NCBI GenBank assembly: GCA_045111335.1
Contig: JBGUGE010000076.1
Coordinates: 86,743 to 150,742, forward strand
DNA from: RUG410 sp045111335
Lineage (GTDB): Bacteria > Pseudomonadota > Alphaproteobacteria > RF32 > CAG-239
DNA: 64,000 nt
Reading direction: 5' to 3'
The position numbers were made by a program, and so were the translations under genes. The notes under the pieces are model-generated. The model ran no database searches. It worked only from the letters and a program-made list of their open reading frames with translations, and had not been told where the DNA came from. Positions within the stretch are counted from its first letter, which is position 1. Each line of letters opens with the position of its first letter. Positions 54,501 through 61,911 of the stretch are shown piece after piece.

Positions 54501-55682
54501 GCGCCTCCGACACAAATGTTTGTTCCGGCCGGTGCCTATGAAAACAAAGAGAAACCGCAGGTCGGTCCGGACGGAGGTCATGGTCCGGGAGGTCGTTATG
54601 ATCCGCAGCGCGCGGCCGTATTGCAAGGAATGCAAAGGATTCGTCGTGCCAATATTGCTGTCGGCGAACTGAAGAGCATCGGCAAATATAATCCGTCTAC
54701 CTTTACCGGATATGAAGAAGATGGTTGGGACGGCGGCCCTTCAGGCAACCAGATATCTTCGTGGCGTGTTGATATGAGTGAGATGATTTTGGAGGATAAG
54801 GGTATTCCGGCCGTTATGGCACGCTCGGTTTATGCATCGGATGGTATGGGCGAAAATATTCCGCTTACGGCAATTGTTGAACGCAACGTATTTGCCGAAG
54901 AAGGTCGCAACATAATTATTCCGGCCGGTTCGCGTGTTATCGGTAGTTTGGACACTGATGTAAGCGATGTCGGCGGTGAAAGCGGCGGTGCGGTTAAAAT
55001 TAACATTACGTGGCGTCGTCTCATTCGTCCGGATGGTTCTCAATGGCGGTTTAATGCACAAACGGCCGACGCACAGGGACGTGCCGGTGCTATCGGCTAT
55101 CTTGATGAACAATTGCTGAAACGCTATACTTTCCCGCTTGTTTCAACTACATTACAGGGATTGGTTAATATTGCTTTGGCTGAGGGTGACGGTTCAACAT
55201 CTACCACCAATGCCAACGGTACTACCACCACTCAGGATGCGCGCAGTGCCGCGGCTGAAGATGCTCGTAAACAGGTCAATAGCCGTATCAGCCAAATCAT
55301 CAGCGAAATTATGAAAAAGAAAGAAGCTATTAAATCGGTTACATATATTCCGGCCGGTACGCGCATTATTATTTATCCGAATCAGGATTTGTGGCTGAAC
55401 AGCGTTAAACGCGATAAAAACCGCGGAATGGGGGACGGTATGGATGATGAAGAAAAAGCCAAAGTCTTCTCTGACGGCTCTTCGGACGGAGATGAAGACG
55501 GCTCTGCCGAAGTTACCTATGACGGCAGTCAGGGTAATGTACAGCCGGCAACACCTCCGGGAACGGGGCCGCAACCGCAGCCGCAGCCGATTACCTATCA
55601 ACCGCAACCGCAGCCGACACAACAACCGGCTCCGTCGATTGATAGCGGAACCTCCGGCAGTAACGTACCGGAGCTATTGTAG
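51513..55682 (+). CDS. virB10: Giant repeat protein 2: VirB10/TrbI outer-membrane half (DotG/CagY-like)
   Basis: 1389 residues. Signal peptide-like N-terminus (NILFLAALLLPWRGYAA-EI, about 10-28). Degenerate D-x-x-G-x-x-I-G repeats run from residue 28 to about 990, interrupted by a charged linker (EEPEEETDVSTSEPRKRHR, about 918-936). The VirB10/TrbI domain occupies about 1080-1295: KGIPAVMARSVYASDG, GRNIIIPAGSRVIGSLD, NITWRRLIRPDGSQWRFNAQ, GRAGAIGYLDEQLLKRY and YIPAGTRIIIYPNQDLWL. This domain lines the outer-membrane channel. A Pro/Gln tail ends the chain. CagY and DotG/IcmE are known VirB10 homologues with large repeat regions, but they are single proteins with an N-terminal inner-membrane helix. 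Confidence 0.85.
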   Translation: MLRIVRNIKNILFLAALLLPWRGYAAEITAIDFNGNIIGQVISTGMVINPDGDNIGTITADSLIINSGGTIIGGVVPQGIVIGLDNRLLGKIYADGVVRSLSGKTLGKALPNGLVIDDMSNIIGAILYPGIIYSPNGEAIGRLTGGGEYTKLEGQHIGFVSANGYAYRKSGEDYVLDGKLMSSKMVVSVAGKFLGSIAPTGQIIDFEGKAIGKIHANGYAYDAQDKVIGSIISTSYAFSQAGSYMGIVGYNGEVKSGEKVVARYRADGNLVRDTGDVVGFAVEISATANDNYGKYLGYIVPDGNIVHGGKVVGHVGAKGYVYNDKGNKIGELVKTGPIFDSLARLKGQSMKNGRVISLGGGNIGQMSGSWAYDANGTLLGGTVNDMIALDGSKFIGISNIDAGITEGATNARISPFGYVIGADGKIMGSGYALSAVYGSDGVLYSYIDPNGGLYRPTSNNFLSGSGIVYDDRNFIGEVLNPRYALDYNGKPLGKFANSNLILNNKNEVAYKVIPGGYVVETKDKLSPMTTPIKGFGGNKIVALNTGGDLIGYADSEGRVIGTNGEVVGQVLYNEYVADNNKIVNGKLVPFATVVNDKCAIIGMVDGKGDVIDHHDVISGHILPNGQAISDVGNYIGYTVEQHGLIDYNGNFSGTVSGATGRDLSGKIIGCVNRQGIIIDEEHHQRYGVILPEPVMDFENQLFGHVLANGKVVNVEDKTIGYMQPNGNVVSSSKRTLGNVMRYKVAYSDSNEFLGMVDSAGLVKNTRGKIVGKVNFDGSVENNGDNIGYALYDFYVYDENFIVYGYLTKDGTVLSMVGSRLGKLDRGFVIDRRGDVVARGNRDYWVRDVSHNVVGELQMSGTVVSTEGVNIGYLKDGGVIHDADENEIAVATRYQYYVPSHVETVQPQKPVTPRINDYEEPEEETDVSTSEPRKRHRTKYGEQNLGIAISPEGDYLGYIDLDGNVINNQGEVIGYTQPDGTVVDINYNPIGMVADKAAPPTQMFVPAGAYENKEKPQVGPDGGHGPGGRYDPQRAAVLQGMQRIRRANIAVGELKSIGKYNPSTFTGYEEDGWDGGPSGNQISSWRVDMSEMILEDKGIPAVMARSVYASDGMGENIPLTAIVERNVFAEEGRNIIIPAGSRVIGSLDTDVSDVGGESGGAVKINITWRRLIRPDGSQWRFNAQTADAQGRAGAIGYLDEQLLKRYTFPLVSTTLQGLVNIALAEGDGSTSTTNANGTTTTQDARSAAAEDARKQVNSRISQIISEIMKKKEAIKSVTYIPAGTRIIIYPNQDLWLNSVKRDKNRGMGDGMDDEEKAKVFSDGSSDGDEDGSAEVTYDGSQGNVQPATPPGTGPQPQPQPITYQPQPQPTQQPAPSIDSGTSGSNVPELL

Positions 55683-55692
55683 GAGGAAGGCC

Positions 55693-56667
55693 ATGAGTGA
55701 TTTTTCGGTATTGGAATCAGTATTAAGACCTTTATCCTATTGGTATAATCAGGATAACTTGGAGGAAGTGGCAATCAATCGTTCCGGCCAAATTTGGCTC
55801 AGAATGCGCGGTAAACGTGCCTATCCTTGGGTTATGTATAAAGATCCGAAGCTGTCAAAAGAATATTTAACGGATTTGCTGTATATTATTGCAAATACCT
55901 ATGAATTGAGTTTTGATCCGCTTCAAGGTTCTCCGTTGGTTTACGCGACCATCCCCGGAGACCACCGTTTTTCCGCAATCTGCGGGAGGAATGTTATGTA
56001 CGATGAAGATGATTTAACCGGCGGTATTGCCTTGGCTATTCGTCTTCACGCAGATGACGTCGCTTTCGGTCTCGAAGATTACGGAATGAAACAGGGGCAA
56101 GCCCTAATGAAGCTTAATCCGCTTAAAGATATTAAGGTTCCGGACGATGCTTATGAAAGGCTGCTCCTGTATATAAAGCGAGGTGAGCACATTTTGGTAT
56201 CTGGTGCAACATCAACCGGTAAAACTACTTTTTTAAATAATTTGCTGAAAATTTTGGATATTCACAAACGAATTATTACGGTTGAAGATACTCGAGAGTT
56301 GATTGTTCCACATCCCAATCGTGTTCACCTCGTGATGTCGCGTACCGATCAGACCAACAGTATTGACTATTCGAGAATTATCGACTTGGTGGTTCGTTTT
56401 ACGCCTGATGCGATTATCGGCGGCGAAATTTCTACCAGTAACGCCAGCGGTATTTGGCAGCTGATGGGTTCCGGTCACGACAACTGTTTTGCCACCATCC
56501 ACGCCGAAAGTTCACAAGAGGCCTATTTGCAATTTATCAAACGTATTATGGCCTCAACCAACGGTGCCGTCAATGTGGAACAAACGCTTGACGAGATGAA
56601 ACGTAAACTGCATGTGGTGCAAATTCAACGTATGGGCAACCAACGCGCCATTACCGAAGTTACTTAG
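55693..56667 (+). CDS. virB11: VirB11 T4SS ATPase
   Basis: 324 residues from ATG 55693 (AGGAGGAAGG upstream). N-terminal domain with INRSGQIWLRMRGKRAYPW, then Walker A SGATSTGKTTF at about 174, Asp box VEDTRELIVPHPNRVHL, Walker B PDAIIGGEISTSNA and His box CFATIHAESSQEA. VirB11 forms a hexamer under the T4SS and switches VirB4 between pilus assembly and transfer. Last gene of the operon. Its stop codon overlaps that of the convergent methyltransferase gene, leaving no room for a terminator. Confidence 0.95.
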   Translation: MSDFSVLESVLRPLSYWYNQDNLEEVAINRSGQIWLRMRGKRAYPWVMYKDPKLSKEYLTDLLYIIANTYELSFDPLQGSPLVYATIPGDHRFSAICGRNVMYDEDDLTGGIALAIRLHADDVAFGLEDYGMKQGQALMKLNPLKDIKVPDDAYERLLLYIKRGEHILVSGATSTGKTTFLNNLLKILDIHKRIITVEDTRELIVPHPNRVHLVMSRTDQTNSIDYSRIIDLVVRFTPDAIIGGEISTSNASGIWQLMGSGHDNCFATIHAESSQEAYLQFIKRIMASTNGAVNVEQTLDEMKRKLHVVQIQRMGNQRAITEVT

Positions 56668-57236
56668 TCTTTCCGATAGATAAAATATGTATTAAATTTA
56701 TTTCCGAACGAAACGGTTTGTTGCGGCGGCCAGTTCGGACACGGAAAACGGCATGAATAAACACAGGCGCCCGATTTAAGCTCATTTTGCAGACGCGGTT
56801 CGAGGCGGTTCATGATTTTTTGCATCAAAAAACAATACACAACATCGGCTTGCGAAATGTCTGTCGTAAAAATGTCACCGCGTTCAAATTTAAGATTCGG
56901 CAGATTATAAGCCCGCAAGGTACTGATTATGTACGGCAAAAAAGCGCGCTCAATCCCGATAAAACGGTGCTGCGGAAAACGCTTGGCCAGCGGCACGAGA
57001 AGAGTTCCCCAACCGCTGCCTAAATCCATAAGTACCATGTTTTTGCGGCTCTCTAAAAAAGTGCAAATATCGGCTAAAACTTTTTCTTTAAGCCGACCCG
57101 ATGACGGAACCGGAGGCGGATAACGCATAAATCCGGAGGATATAAAAAAATAAATGGCAACAACGCTGAGCACCAACACCGAACACATTACCAATAACAA
57201 AGCTATCAACAAGAAATATAAACCGATTTCAGCCAT
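56664..57236 (-). CDS. Membrane-anchored class I SAM-dependent methyltransferase
   Basis: 190 residues from ATG 57236, downstream of engB. One membrane helix (FLLIALLLVMCSVLVLSVVA) precedes the Rossmann methyltransferase domain: motif I LMDLGSGWGTLLVPLAKRF, acidic loop FIGIERAFLP and FERGDIFTTDISQADVVYCF. Lacks a substrate-specific domain, so the target is unknown. Last gene of the rpmH-to-engB string on the minus strand. Confidence 0.8.
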   Translation of the reverse strand: MAEIGLYFLLIALLLVMCSVLVLSVVAIYFFISSGFMRYPPPVPSSGRLKEKVLADICTFLESRKNMVLMDLGSGWGTLLVPLAKRFPQHRFIGIERAFLPYIISTLRAYNLPNLKFERGDIFTTDISQADVVYCFLMQKIMNRLEPRLQNELKSGACVYSCRFPCPNWPPQQTVSFGNKFNTYFIYRKD

Positions 57237-57247
57237 GCTATCCTCTT

Positions 57248-57892
57248 TTATGATTGCGCAAAAAACGAACAAATTTCAGCCTTAAGCGCTTCAAGACCCG
57301 TTTTTTTCTCTGAGCTGGTGGCAATGATGTCCGGCAGAGCCGCGGCGTGCTTCTCCAATTCTTGCGATGTTTTGGTAAGCGTCTTATTTAACTCCGTTGC
57401 GGATATTTTATCGGCTTTAGTCAGGATAATCTGATACGAAACCGCCGCCTCATCGAGCATTTTCATAATTTCGAGATCTTCTTTTTTTATGCCGTGACGT
57501 GAATCAATCAATACAAAAACACGGCGCAAATTCGGTCTCCCGCGCAGATATGTTTTCAACACTGCTTGCCACTGCTTAACCAATTTTTCCGGAGCCTTGG
57601 CATAACCATACCCAGGTAAATCCACTAAATACAGCTTGTTATCAAAATTAAAAAAGTTTAATTGTTGGGTTCGTCCCGGAGTAGATGAGGTTTTAGCCAA
57701 TTTCTTTTGATTGAATAAGGCATTAATCAAACTCGATTTACCCACATTGGAGCGACCGGCAAACGCAACTTCGTCATAAACATCGTCCGGCAGCTGTTCT
57801 AAACGCGCCACACTGAGCATAAACGATATCGGACGCATAAACTGCGCTTCGGCCTCGGCAAGCTGCTGTGCGGTGAATTTTTCCGCCATCAT
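57248..57892 (-). CDS. engB: Ribosome biogenesis GTPase EngB (YihA/YsxC)
   Basis: 214 residues. The N-terminal extension is followed by G1 GRSNVGKSSLINAL, the G2 region STPGRTQQLNFFN, G3 DLPGYGYAKAP and G4 LTKADK. These are the motif order and forms of EngB, needed for late 50S assembly. The start ATG overlaps the stop of yidC by 4 nt, so the pair is co-translated, as in many alphaproteobacteria. Confidence 0.95.
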   Translation of the reverse strand: MMAEKFTAQQLAEAEAQFMRPISFMLSVARLEQLPDDVYDEVAFAGRSNVGKSSLINALFNQKKLAKTSSTPGRTQQLNFFNFDNKLYLVDLPGYGYAKAPEKLVKQWQAVLKTYLRGRPNLRRVFVLIDSRHGIKKEDLEIMKMLDEAAVSYQIILTKADKISATELNKTLTKTSQELEKHAAALPDIIATSSEKKTGLEALKAEICSFFAQS

Positions 57893-59568
57893 TTGACTCC
57901 GTTCTTATACATAATGATTTTTTGCTGAATGAGTGACAGAATGTTGTTCAAAATCCAGTAAATCACCAACCCGACCGCAAAATGGGCAAACATAATCGTG
58001 AACAAAATCGGCATCAAAGCAAACATGCGCGCCTGATCTTTGTTGGTAGGTTTCGGGTTGAGTTGGTTTTGGATAAACATGGTTAAACCGTAAATCAGCG
58101 GCCAAACACCTATATCAATTGCCGACGGAACATAAATATGCGCCCAAGTCGAAATGGTCAGCGGGTCCGGCGCCGACAGGTCTTTTACCCAGCCGATAAA
58201 CGGTGCGTGGCGAATCTCAATGGCAATATTCAGCACCTTAAACAGCGAAAAGAAAATCGGAATTTGAATAAACATCGGCAAACATCCCGCCGCCGGATTT
58301 ACTTTTTCTTTTTTATACAGCTCCATGGTGGCGCGTTGCAAAGCCATTTTATCGTCTTTATACATTGCCTGCAATGCCATCATCTTCGGCTGAATCTTCT
58401 TCATTTTCGACATATTGTCATACGATTTGTGAGCAAGCGGGAACATCGAAAGTCGCAAAATCGCCGCAAACAACAAAATCGCCCAACCCATATTGCCGAT
58501 AAGGCCGTAGAGAAAATCCAATACATAGAAAAACGGCTTGGTCAGAAAATAATACCATCCGAAATCGATATTCAAATCAAACTTTTTGATGTTGTCGGCA
58601 TACTTATCCAACAGTTTAATCTCTTTGGCACCGGCATATAATTGCGTTTTAACTTCGGCCGAAGCACCGGAGGCAATTTGCAGCGGTTGTCCTTTGTAAT
58701 CCAGCTGATAGAGGCCGTCTTTAACCTTACGCAGATTAATTTTGGCGGTGGCGCTGTCATTAAAAATAAACGAGCCGAACCAATATTTATCGGAAAAAGA
58801 CACCCATCCGCCGGTTGTTTCAAATTCTTGCGGTTCATCTTTGATGTTGCCGTAGCGAATTTCTTTGAGCTTATCGTTCAAAACTCCGACGAAACCTTCG
58901 TGTACCACACTGCGAGTTTTGGTGCTCTCGTCAATGCGCTTGCTGAACAGTCCGTATGGCAATAAAGTTACGGTTTTTCCGGAGTTGTTCTCGATTTTTT
59001 GTGTAACCGAAAACAGATAATGGTCATCAACGGAAATTTGATTAATGAATTTAAGTCCTTGCCCGTTATTCCACTCGAGCGTCACCGGCGTATCGGGAGT
59101 CAACTCGGTATTTCCGACCACCGTCCATACGGATTCGGCATTCGGAACCCGAACTTCGGCATCGGTAGAAAGCCAGCCGTAATCGGCAAAAAACGAGGAT
59201 TCGGTCTTGGCCGGAAGCAAAAGGGATACATTTGGGCTGTTGTCTTCAAGCGTTTCTTTATATTTTAAGAGGGTAAGATTATCAAACCGCGCTCCTTTCA
59301 GGCGGATGGAACCGCTCAAAACGTCGTTTTTAAGCGCCAAACGAGCATCTTGATCTATTGCTTCTTCGGCTGATAAAAACTGAGCTTCCTCCGGTTCTGC
59401 AACTGCATCTTGTGCGGCGATCGCTTCGGGATTATCCGTTGCTGTCACCACAACTTCTTTATCCGGTGCGGTCGGGACCGCCGGTTTCGGAAAAAAGTAG
59501 TTTACGCCCACAACAACGAGGGCAGATAAGATAATGGCGGCATATAAACTTTTAAGATCTTCGTTCAT
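57889..59568 (-). CDS. yidC: Membrane protein insertase YidC
   Basis: 559 residues. An N-terminal helix (AIILSALVVVGVNYFF), a linker rich in Ala/Val/Glu, a large periplasmic beta domain (about 75-345), and the conserved five-helix core from about 345: YYFLTKPFFYVLDFLYGLIG, MGWAILLFAAILRLSMFPLA, the cytoplasmic helical hairpin with SKMKKIQPKMMALQAMYKDD, and AAGCLPMFIQIPIFFSLFKV. The core arginine needed for insertion is in ILRLSMFPL. Inserts inner-membrane proteins, alone or with SecYEG. Part of the rpmH string. Confidence 0.96.
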   Translation of the reverse strand: MNEDLKSLYAAIILSALVVVGVNYFFPKPAVPTAPDKEVVVTATDNPEAIAAQDAVAEPEEAQFLSAEEAIDQDARLALKNDVLSGSIRLKGARFDNLTLLKYKETLEDNSPNVSLLLPAKTESSFFADYGWLSTDAEVRVPNAESVWTVVGNTELTPDTPVTLEWNNGQGLKFINQISVDDHYLFSVTQKIENNSGKTVTLLPYGLFSKRIDESTKTRSVVHEGFVGVLNDKLKEIRYGNIKDEPQEFETTGGWVSFSDKYWFGSFIFNDSATAKINLRKVKDGLYQLDYKGQPLQIASGASAEVKTQLYAGAKEIKLLDKYADNIKKFDLNIDFGWYYFLTKPFFYVLDFLYGLIGNMGWAILLFAAILRLSMFPLAHKSYDNMSKMKKIQPKMMALQAMYKDDKMALQRATMELYKKEKVNPAAGCLPMFIQIPIFFSLFKVLNIAIEIRHAPFIGWVKDLSAPDPLTISTWAHIYVPSAIDIGVWPLIYGLTMFIQNQLNPKPTNKDQARMFALMPILFTIMFAHFAVGLVIYWILNNILSLIQQKIIMYKNGVK

Positions 59569-59635
59569 TAAACCAAACTCCTACAAATTAAACACTATTC
59601 TTCTAAAGGATATCGTATTGAAAATCAAGCGTTTA

Positions 59636-59869
59636 TCACAACTTATGCTTGCCTTCTTTTGCCGGCACCGGATCATAACCCGAGCCGCCCCACGGATGAC
59701 AGCGGCAGATGCGTTTGATTCCGAGCCAGATACCTTTGATAATACCATGCGTTTTGATGGCCTCTATCATATATTGCGAGCAAGTCGGCTGATAGCGGCA
59801 TACGCCCGGACACAACGGTGAGATAAAAATCTGATAAAATTTAATCAATGCAATCGGCAGTTTTTTCAT
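59636..59869 (-). CDS. yidD: YidD membrane protein insertion efficiency factor
   Basis: 77 residues from ATG 59869, preceded by GAGG six nt upstream. The whole family signature is present: ALIKFYQIFISPLCPGVCRY, QPTCSQYMIEAIKTHG, CRCHPWGGSGYDPVP. A small inner-membrane-associated protein that assists YidC. The start lies inside the 3' end of rnpA, a common arrangement. Confidence 0.95.
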   Translation of the reverse strand: MKKLPIALIKFYQIFISPLCPGVCRYQPTCSQYMIEAIKTHGIIKGIWLGIKRICRCHPWGGSGYDPVPAKEGKHKL

Positions 59870-60260
59870 TACCGGCCTCATCGTTTGTGATTTCTTCGCT
59901 CGGTTGCGGGGCAGTAAAAGCTTTGTTGATTTTTTTAAACGCCCGAATAATGTCGGTACGCAAATTTTCAAACGGGCAACAATAAGTTTCATAACGCCCC
60001 ACCAAAACATAATCGGTGTCGGGCAGAGCATATTTTTCATAAATTTCACGAACAACCGCCCTCAAGCGCCGTTTGGTACGATTACGGATATGGGCTTTGC
60101 CGAGTCTTTTGGTGGCAGTAAAACCGATTCGCGCCGGATTTTGCGGCGTATCAAAAACAGTATGAGCCGCTTGCAACAAGACGTTATGAAAAATAACGGT
60201 TTCGGCTTTAGCGGCTCTTAAAAAATCTTTTCGCTTCTTGATAATCGGAAAGCTGCTCAT
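59841..60260 (-). CDS. rnpA: Ribonuclease P protein component
   Basis: 139 residues. The conserved RNRTKRRLRAVVRE binds RNase P RNA; the N-terminus has the basic IIKKRKDFLRAAKA, and GFTATKRLGKAHIRNR is typical of the family. It matures tRNA 5' ends with the RNA subunit (rnpB not in this window). Lies 9 nt after rpmH. The C-terminal tail past the fold (PSEEITNDEAGNEKTADC) is acidic and overlaps yidD. Confidence 0.95.
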   Translation of the reverse strand: MSSFPIIKKRKDFLRAAKAETVIFHNVLLQAAHTVFDTPQNPARIGFTATKRLGKAHIRNRTKRRLRAVVREIYEKYALPDTDYVLVGRYETYCCPFENLRTDIIRAFKKINKAFTAPQPSEEITNDEAGNEKTADCID

Positions 60261-60269
60261 GGCAATCCA

Positions 60270-60404
60270 TTAAGCAGAAATTCTTTTACGACCTCTCGCT
60301 CTGCGGGCAGATAAAACTTTGCGTCCGTTAGCGGTAGCCATACGTGCTCTGAAGCCATGGCGGCGTGCACGCACGATTTTACTCGGTTGATATGTTCTTT
60401 TCAT
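60270..60404 (-). CDS. rpmH: Ribosomal protein L34
   Basis: 44 residues. The complete L34 signature reads MKRTYQPSKIVRARRHGFRA followed by RMATANGRKVLSARRARGRK and a short end. Upstream CCGGAGAATTAAC provides the ribosome binding site. First gene of the rpmH-rnpA-yidD-yidC-engB string. No dnaA or oriC repeat is next to it here; divergent unknown genes replace them. Confidence 0.98.
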   Translation of the reverse strand: MKRTYQPSKIVRARRHGFRARMATANGRKVLSARRARGRKRISA

Positions 60405-60438
60405 GTTAATTCTCCGGTTAGTTATTAGTTATTTAAAA

Positions 60439-60455
60439 TCCGCACTTTTGGCGGA
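60439..60455 (-). promoter_or_regulatory. Hairpin in the rpmH leader
   Basis: On the minus strand TCCGC-CAAAAGT-GCGGA followed by TTTT, about 35 nt before the rpmH start. It resembles a weak terminator or attenuator in the leader between promoter and gene. Confidence 0.5.
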
Positions 60456-60478
60456 CTCTCGGTTAATTTTTCGTTATC

Positions 60479-60507
60479 CTTATAACGGCATAAATTTGAT
60501 AAGTCAA
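60479..60507 (-). promoter_or_regulatory. Sigma-70 promoter of rpmH
   Basis: On the minus strand TTGACT (60502-60507), 17 nt spacer, TATAAG (60479-60484). Expected transcription start about 60472. Confidence 0.85.
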
Positions 60508-60572
60508 CAAAAAAATCACCATCTTTGCGGAAAATATATGTCAGGATAACAAGTTATGCTGCGGGAAACACG

Positions 60573-60601
60573 TTGACAAATATGGGCAAATGGTGTACAA
60601 T
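60573..60601 (+). promoter_or_regulatory. Strong sigma-70 promoter of the three-gene unknown cluster
   Basis: A perfect TTGACA (60573-60578), 17 nt spacer, TACAAT (60596-60601). GGAGG then precedes the ATG at 60631. The strongest consensus promoter I saw in the window. Confidence 0.88.
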
Positions 60602-60630
60602 GCAACCGAAATAAACAACGGAGGTAAAGA

Positions 60631-60999
60631 ATGGTTACCAGAAATGATCTTGTTACAGCCCTCAAAGACGTGAAGTACAATAAAAGGGAAATGCTTAATG
60701 TTATCAAAACTTTCAATGATGAAATAGATGTTTTGATATCGGCTAAAGACCAAGAAGGCCAACCGCTGTTTAAGGCCATAGAAATTGACGATGTTTTACA
60801 CCATTGTTATCGTATGCAGTCTTTTAAGGCGGAAACTCTCTCGGAAATGTTGGAGAATCCGCAGGTGGTCGAGCGAATTACACAAGGCGGTAATCGGGCT
60901 TATGAATTCGGCCAGTTGTTGGGGTATGTTGCACATGATTATTCCGGAGGTACATCGCTCGGACCGATGTCATTCGGCGACTGTTCACGTAATTATTGA
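60631..60999 (+). CDS. Hypothetical protein, first gene of a strongly promoted trio
   Basis: 122 residues, not recognised. Soluble and mainly helical (ALKDVKYNKREMLNVIKTFN, KAIEIDDVLHHCYRMQSFKA, MLENPQVVERITQGGNRAYE), with no signal or membrane helix. Good ribosome binding site (AACGGAGGTAAAG). The stop overlaps the next start (TGATG), so the two are co-translated and probably work together. The pair's coupling and strong promoter would fit an antidote/partner role for the second protein, but nothing in the sequence proves it. Confidence 0.8.
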   Translation: MVTRNDLVTALKDVKYNKREMLNVIKTFNDEIDVLISAKDQEGQPLFKAIEIDDVLHHCYRMQSFKAETLSEMLENPQVVERITQGGNRAYEFGQLLGYVAHDYSGGTSLGPMSFGDCSRNY

Positions 61000-61496
61000 T
61001 GAAACTCTATCACTACGCACCCAAAGAAAATACCGTTTTGGAACGCGGCTTGCTGGCAATTTGCAAAGCGCCGCGTGATTTGCGGGCTTATGCGCACCGT
61101 GCCGGCTCCCAAAATCGTGATGAGATTATGGCGTGGCTTGATAAAACTTTTGCCGGTCGTTCTCGAGCGATTTCGTGCTTAACTGAGCCGATAAAATGGC
61201 AGGGCAATGATCCGGTTTTGAAAGCGATTGTTGACCGCTCGACGTTATTCTCATTTGAATTGGAAGATTTGTTGCAAGCCGGTTTGGTTGAAGCAATTTG
61301 GTGCAAAAGCGGCTCCGATGCCGGCGGTTACAACGAAATATTTTATCGGATTCGGCCGGATGAAATAGATCTTGCACCGCTGACTTGGGAAAAAGTCGAT
61401 GCCGCCAAAGATTTGCTCTACGCGGTGGTGCGACACTATCTGATTGTCCTTAAAGACGGCGTAATTCCGCCGGAATATTTGAGCCGAGAAGAATAA
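60999..61496 (+). CDS. Hypothetical protein with an ADP-ribosyltransferase-like N-terminus
   Basis: 165 residues, not recognised. The N-terminus MKLYHYAPKENTVLERGLLA has the L-Y-H...GL pattern that opens several ADP-ribosyltransferase-fold enzymes, and later segments SRAISCLTEP and LFSFELEDLLQAGLVEAI could fit such a fold. The catalytic glutamate cannot be assigned. No export signal. Translationally coupled to the gene before it. May be a cytoplasmic enzyme, or an effector of the nearby T4SS; this is speculation. Confidence 0.7.
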   Translation: MKLYHYAPKENTVLERGLLAICKAPRDLRAYAHRAGSQNRDEIMAWLDKTFAGRSRAISCLTEPIKWQGNDPVLKAIVDRSTLFSFELEDLLQAGLVEAIWCKSGSDAGGYNEIFYRIRPDEIDLAPLTWEKVDAAKDLLYAVVRHYLIVLKDGVIPPEYLSREE

Positions 61497-61539
61497 AAAA
61501 ACGCTTGCCGAATTTACGGAGAAAAATCGTCCGCAACCG

Positions 61540-61851
61540 GTGCGCGGGGGCGATACGCTGCTTTTGGATTATCGTCATCGTGCCACGATAGATGAGGACG
61601 GCTGTTTGCAAGAATTTAAGTATAAAAACGCCGACGGTAAGATGATATCCGCAAGCTTCAAACTTTCACAGGCAGAACCGCCGCTGATTTTATTGACCGA
61701 CGGCACCCGTATATCGTTGCAAAACGGGAGTATGAAAATTATGCATGGCGATATGACACTCAGTTATGATAACCGGCAGGAATTTGCCGTCGGGTATGAC
61801 CAAGGGCAGATGGTGCCGCCGCAGTTATATAAGGGCATCAACGGTCGTTAA
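61540..61851 (+). CDS. Hypothetical protein with non-ATG start, possibly broken
   Basis: 103 residues if started at GTG 61540. The same frame is open back to 61483 and reads sensibly there (TLAEFTEKNRPQPVRGGDTL), but contains no ATG and no ribosome binding site close to the GTG. The body (DYRHRATIDEDGCLQEFKYK, SASFKLSQAEPPLILLTDGT, DMTLSYDNRQEFAVGYDQGQ) looks like real beta-rich coding sequence. Either a gene with an unusual start, coupled to the gene before, or the 3' part of a gene that lost its beginning. Confidence 0.5.
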   Translation: MRGGDTLLLDYRHRATIDEDGCLQEFKYKNADGKMISASFKLSQAEPPLILLTDGTRISLQNGSMKIMHGDMTLSYDNRQEFAVGYDQGQMVPPQLYKGINGR

Positions 61852-61863
61852 ATCGGGAAACAA

Positions 61864-61890
61864 TAAAAAACCGCGGCATTTGTACCGCGG
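61864..61890 (-). terminator. Rho-independent terminator of the Bax-inhibitor-1 gene
   Basis: On the minus strand CCGCGG-TACAAATG-CCGCGG followed by TTTTTTATTG. It may also stop the plus-strand trio, though the plus side has only a short T-tract. Confidence 0.85.
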
Positions 61891-61911
61891 CTTAAATTTC
61901 ATAAATCAACG

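Noticed and set aside
26125..56667. Integrative conjugative element
   Set aside because: No integrase, attachment repeat, tRNA target, relaxase or origin of transfer seen; core genes enclose the locus on both sides.
60405..60630. Chromosome origin next to rpmH
   Set aside because: No dnaA gene and no cluster of DnaA boxes; the gap is explained by two divergent promoters and a leader hairpin.
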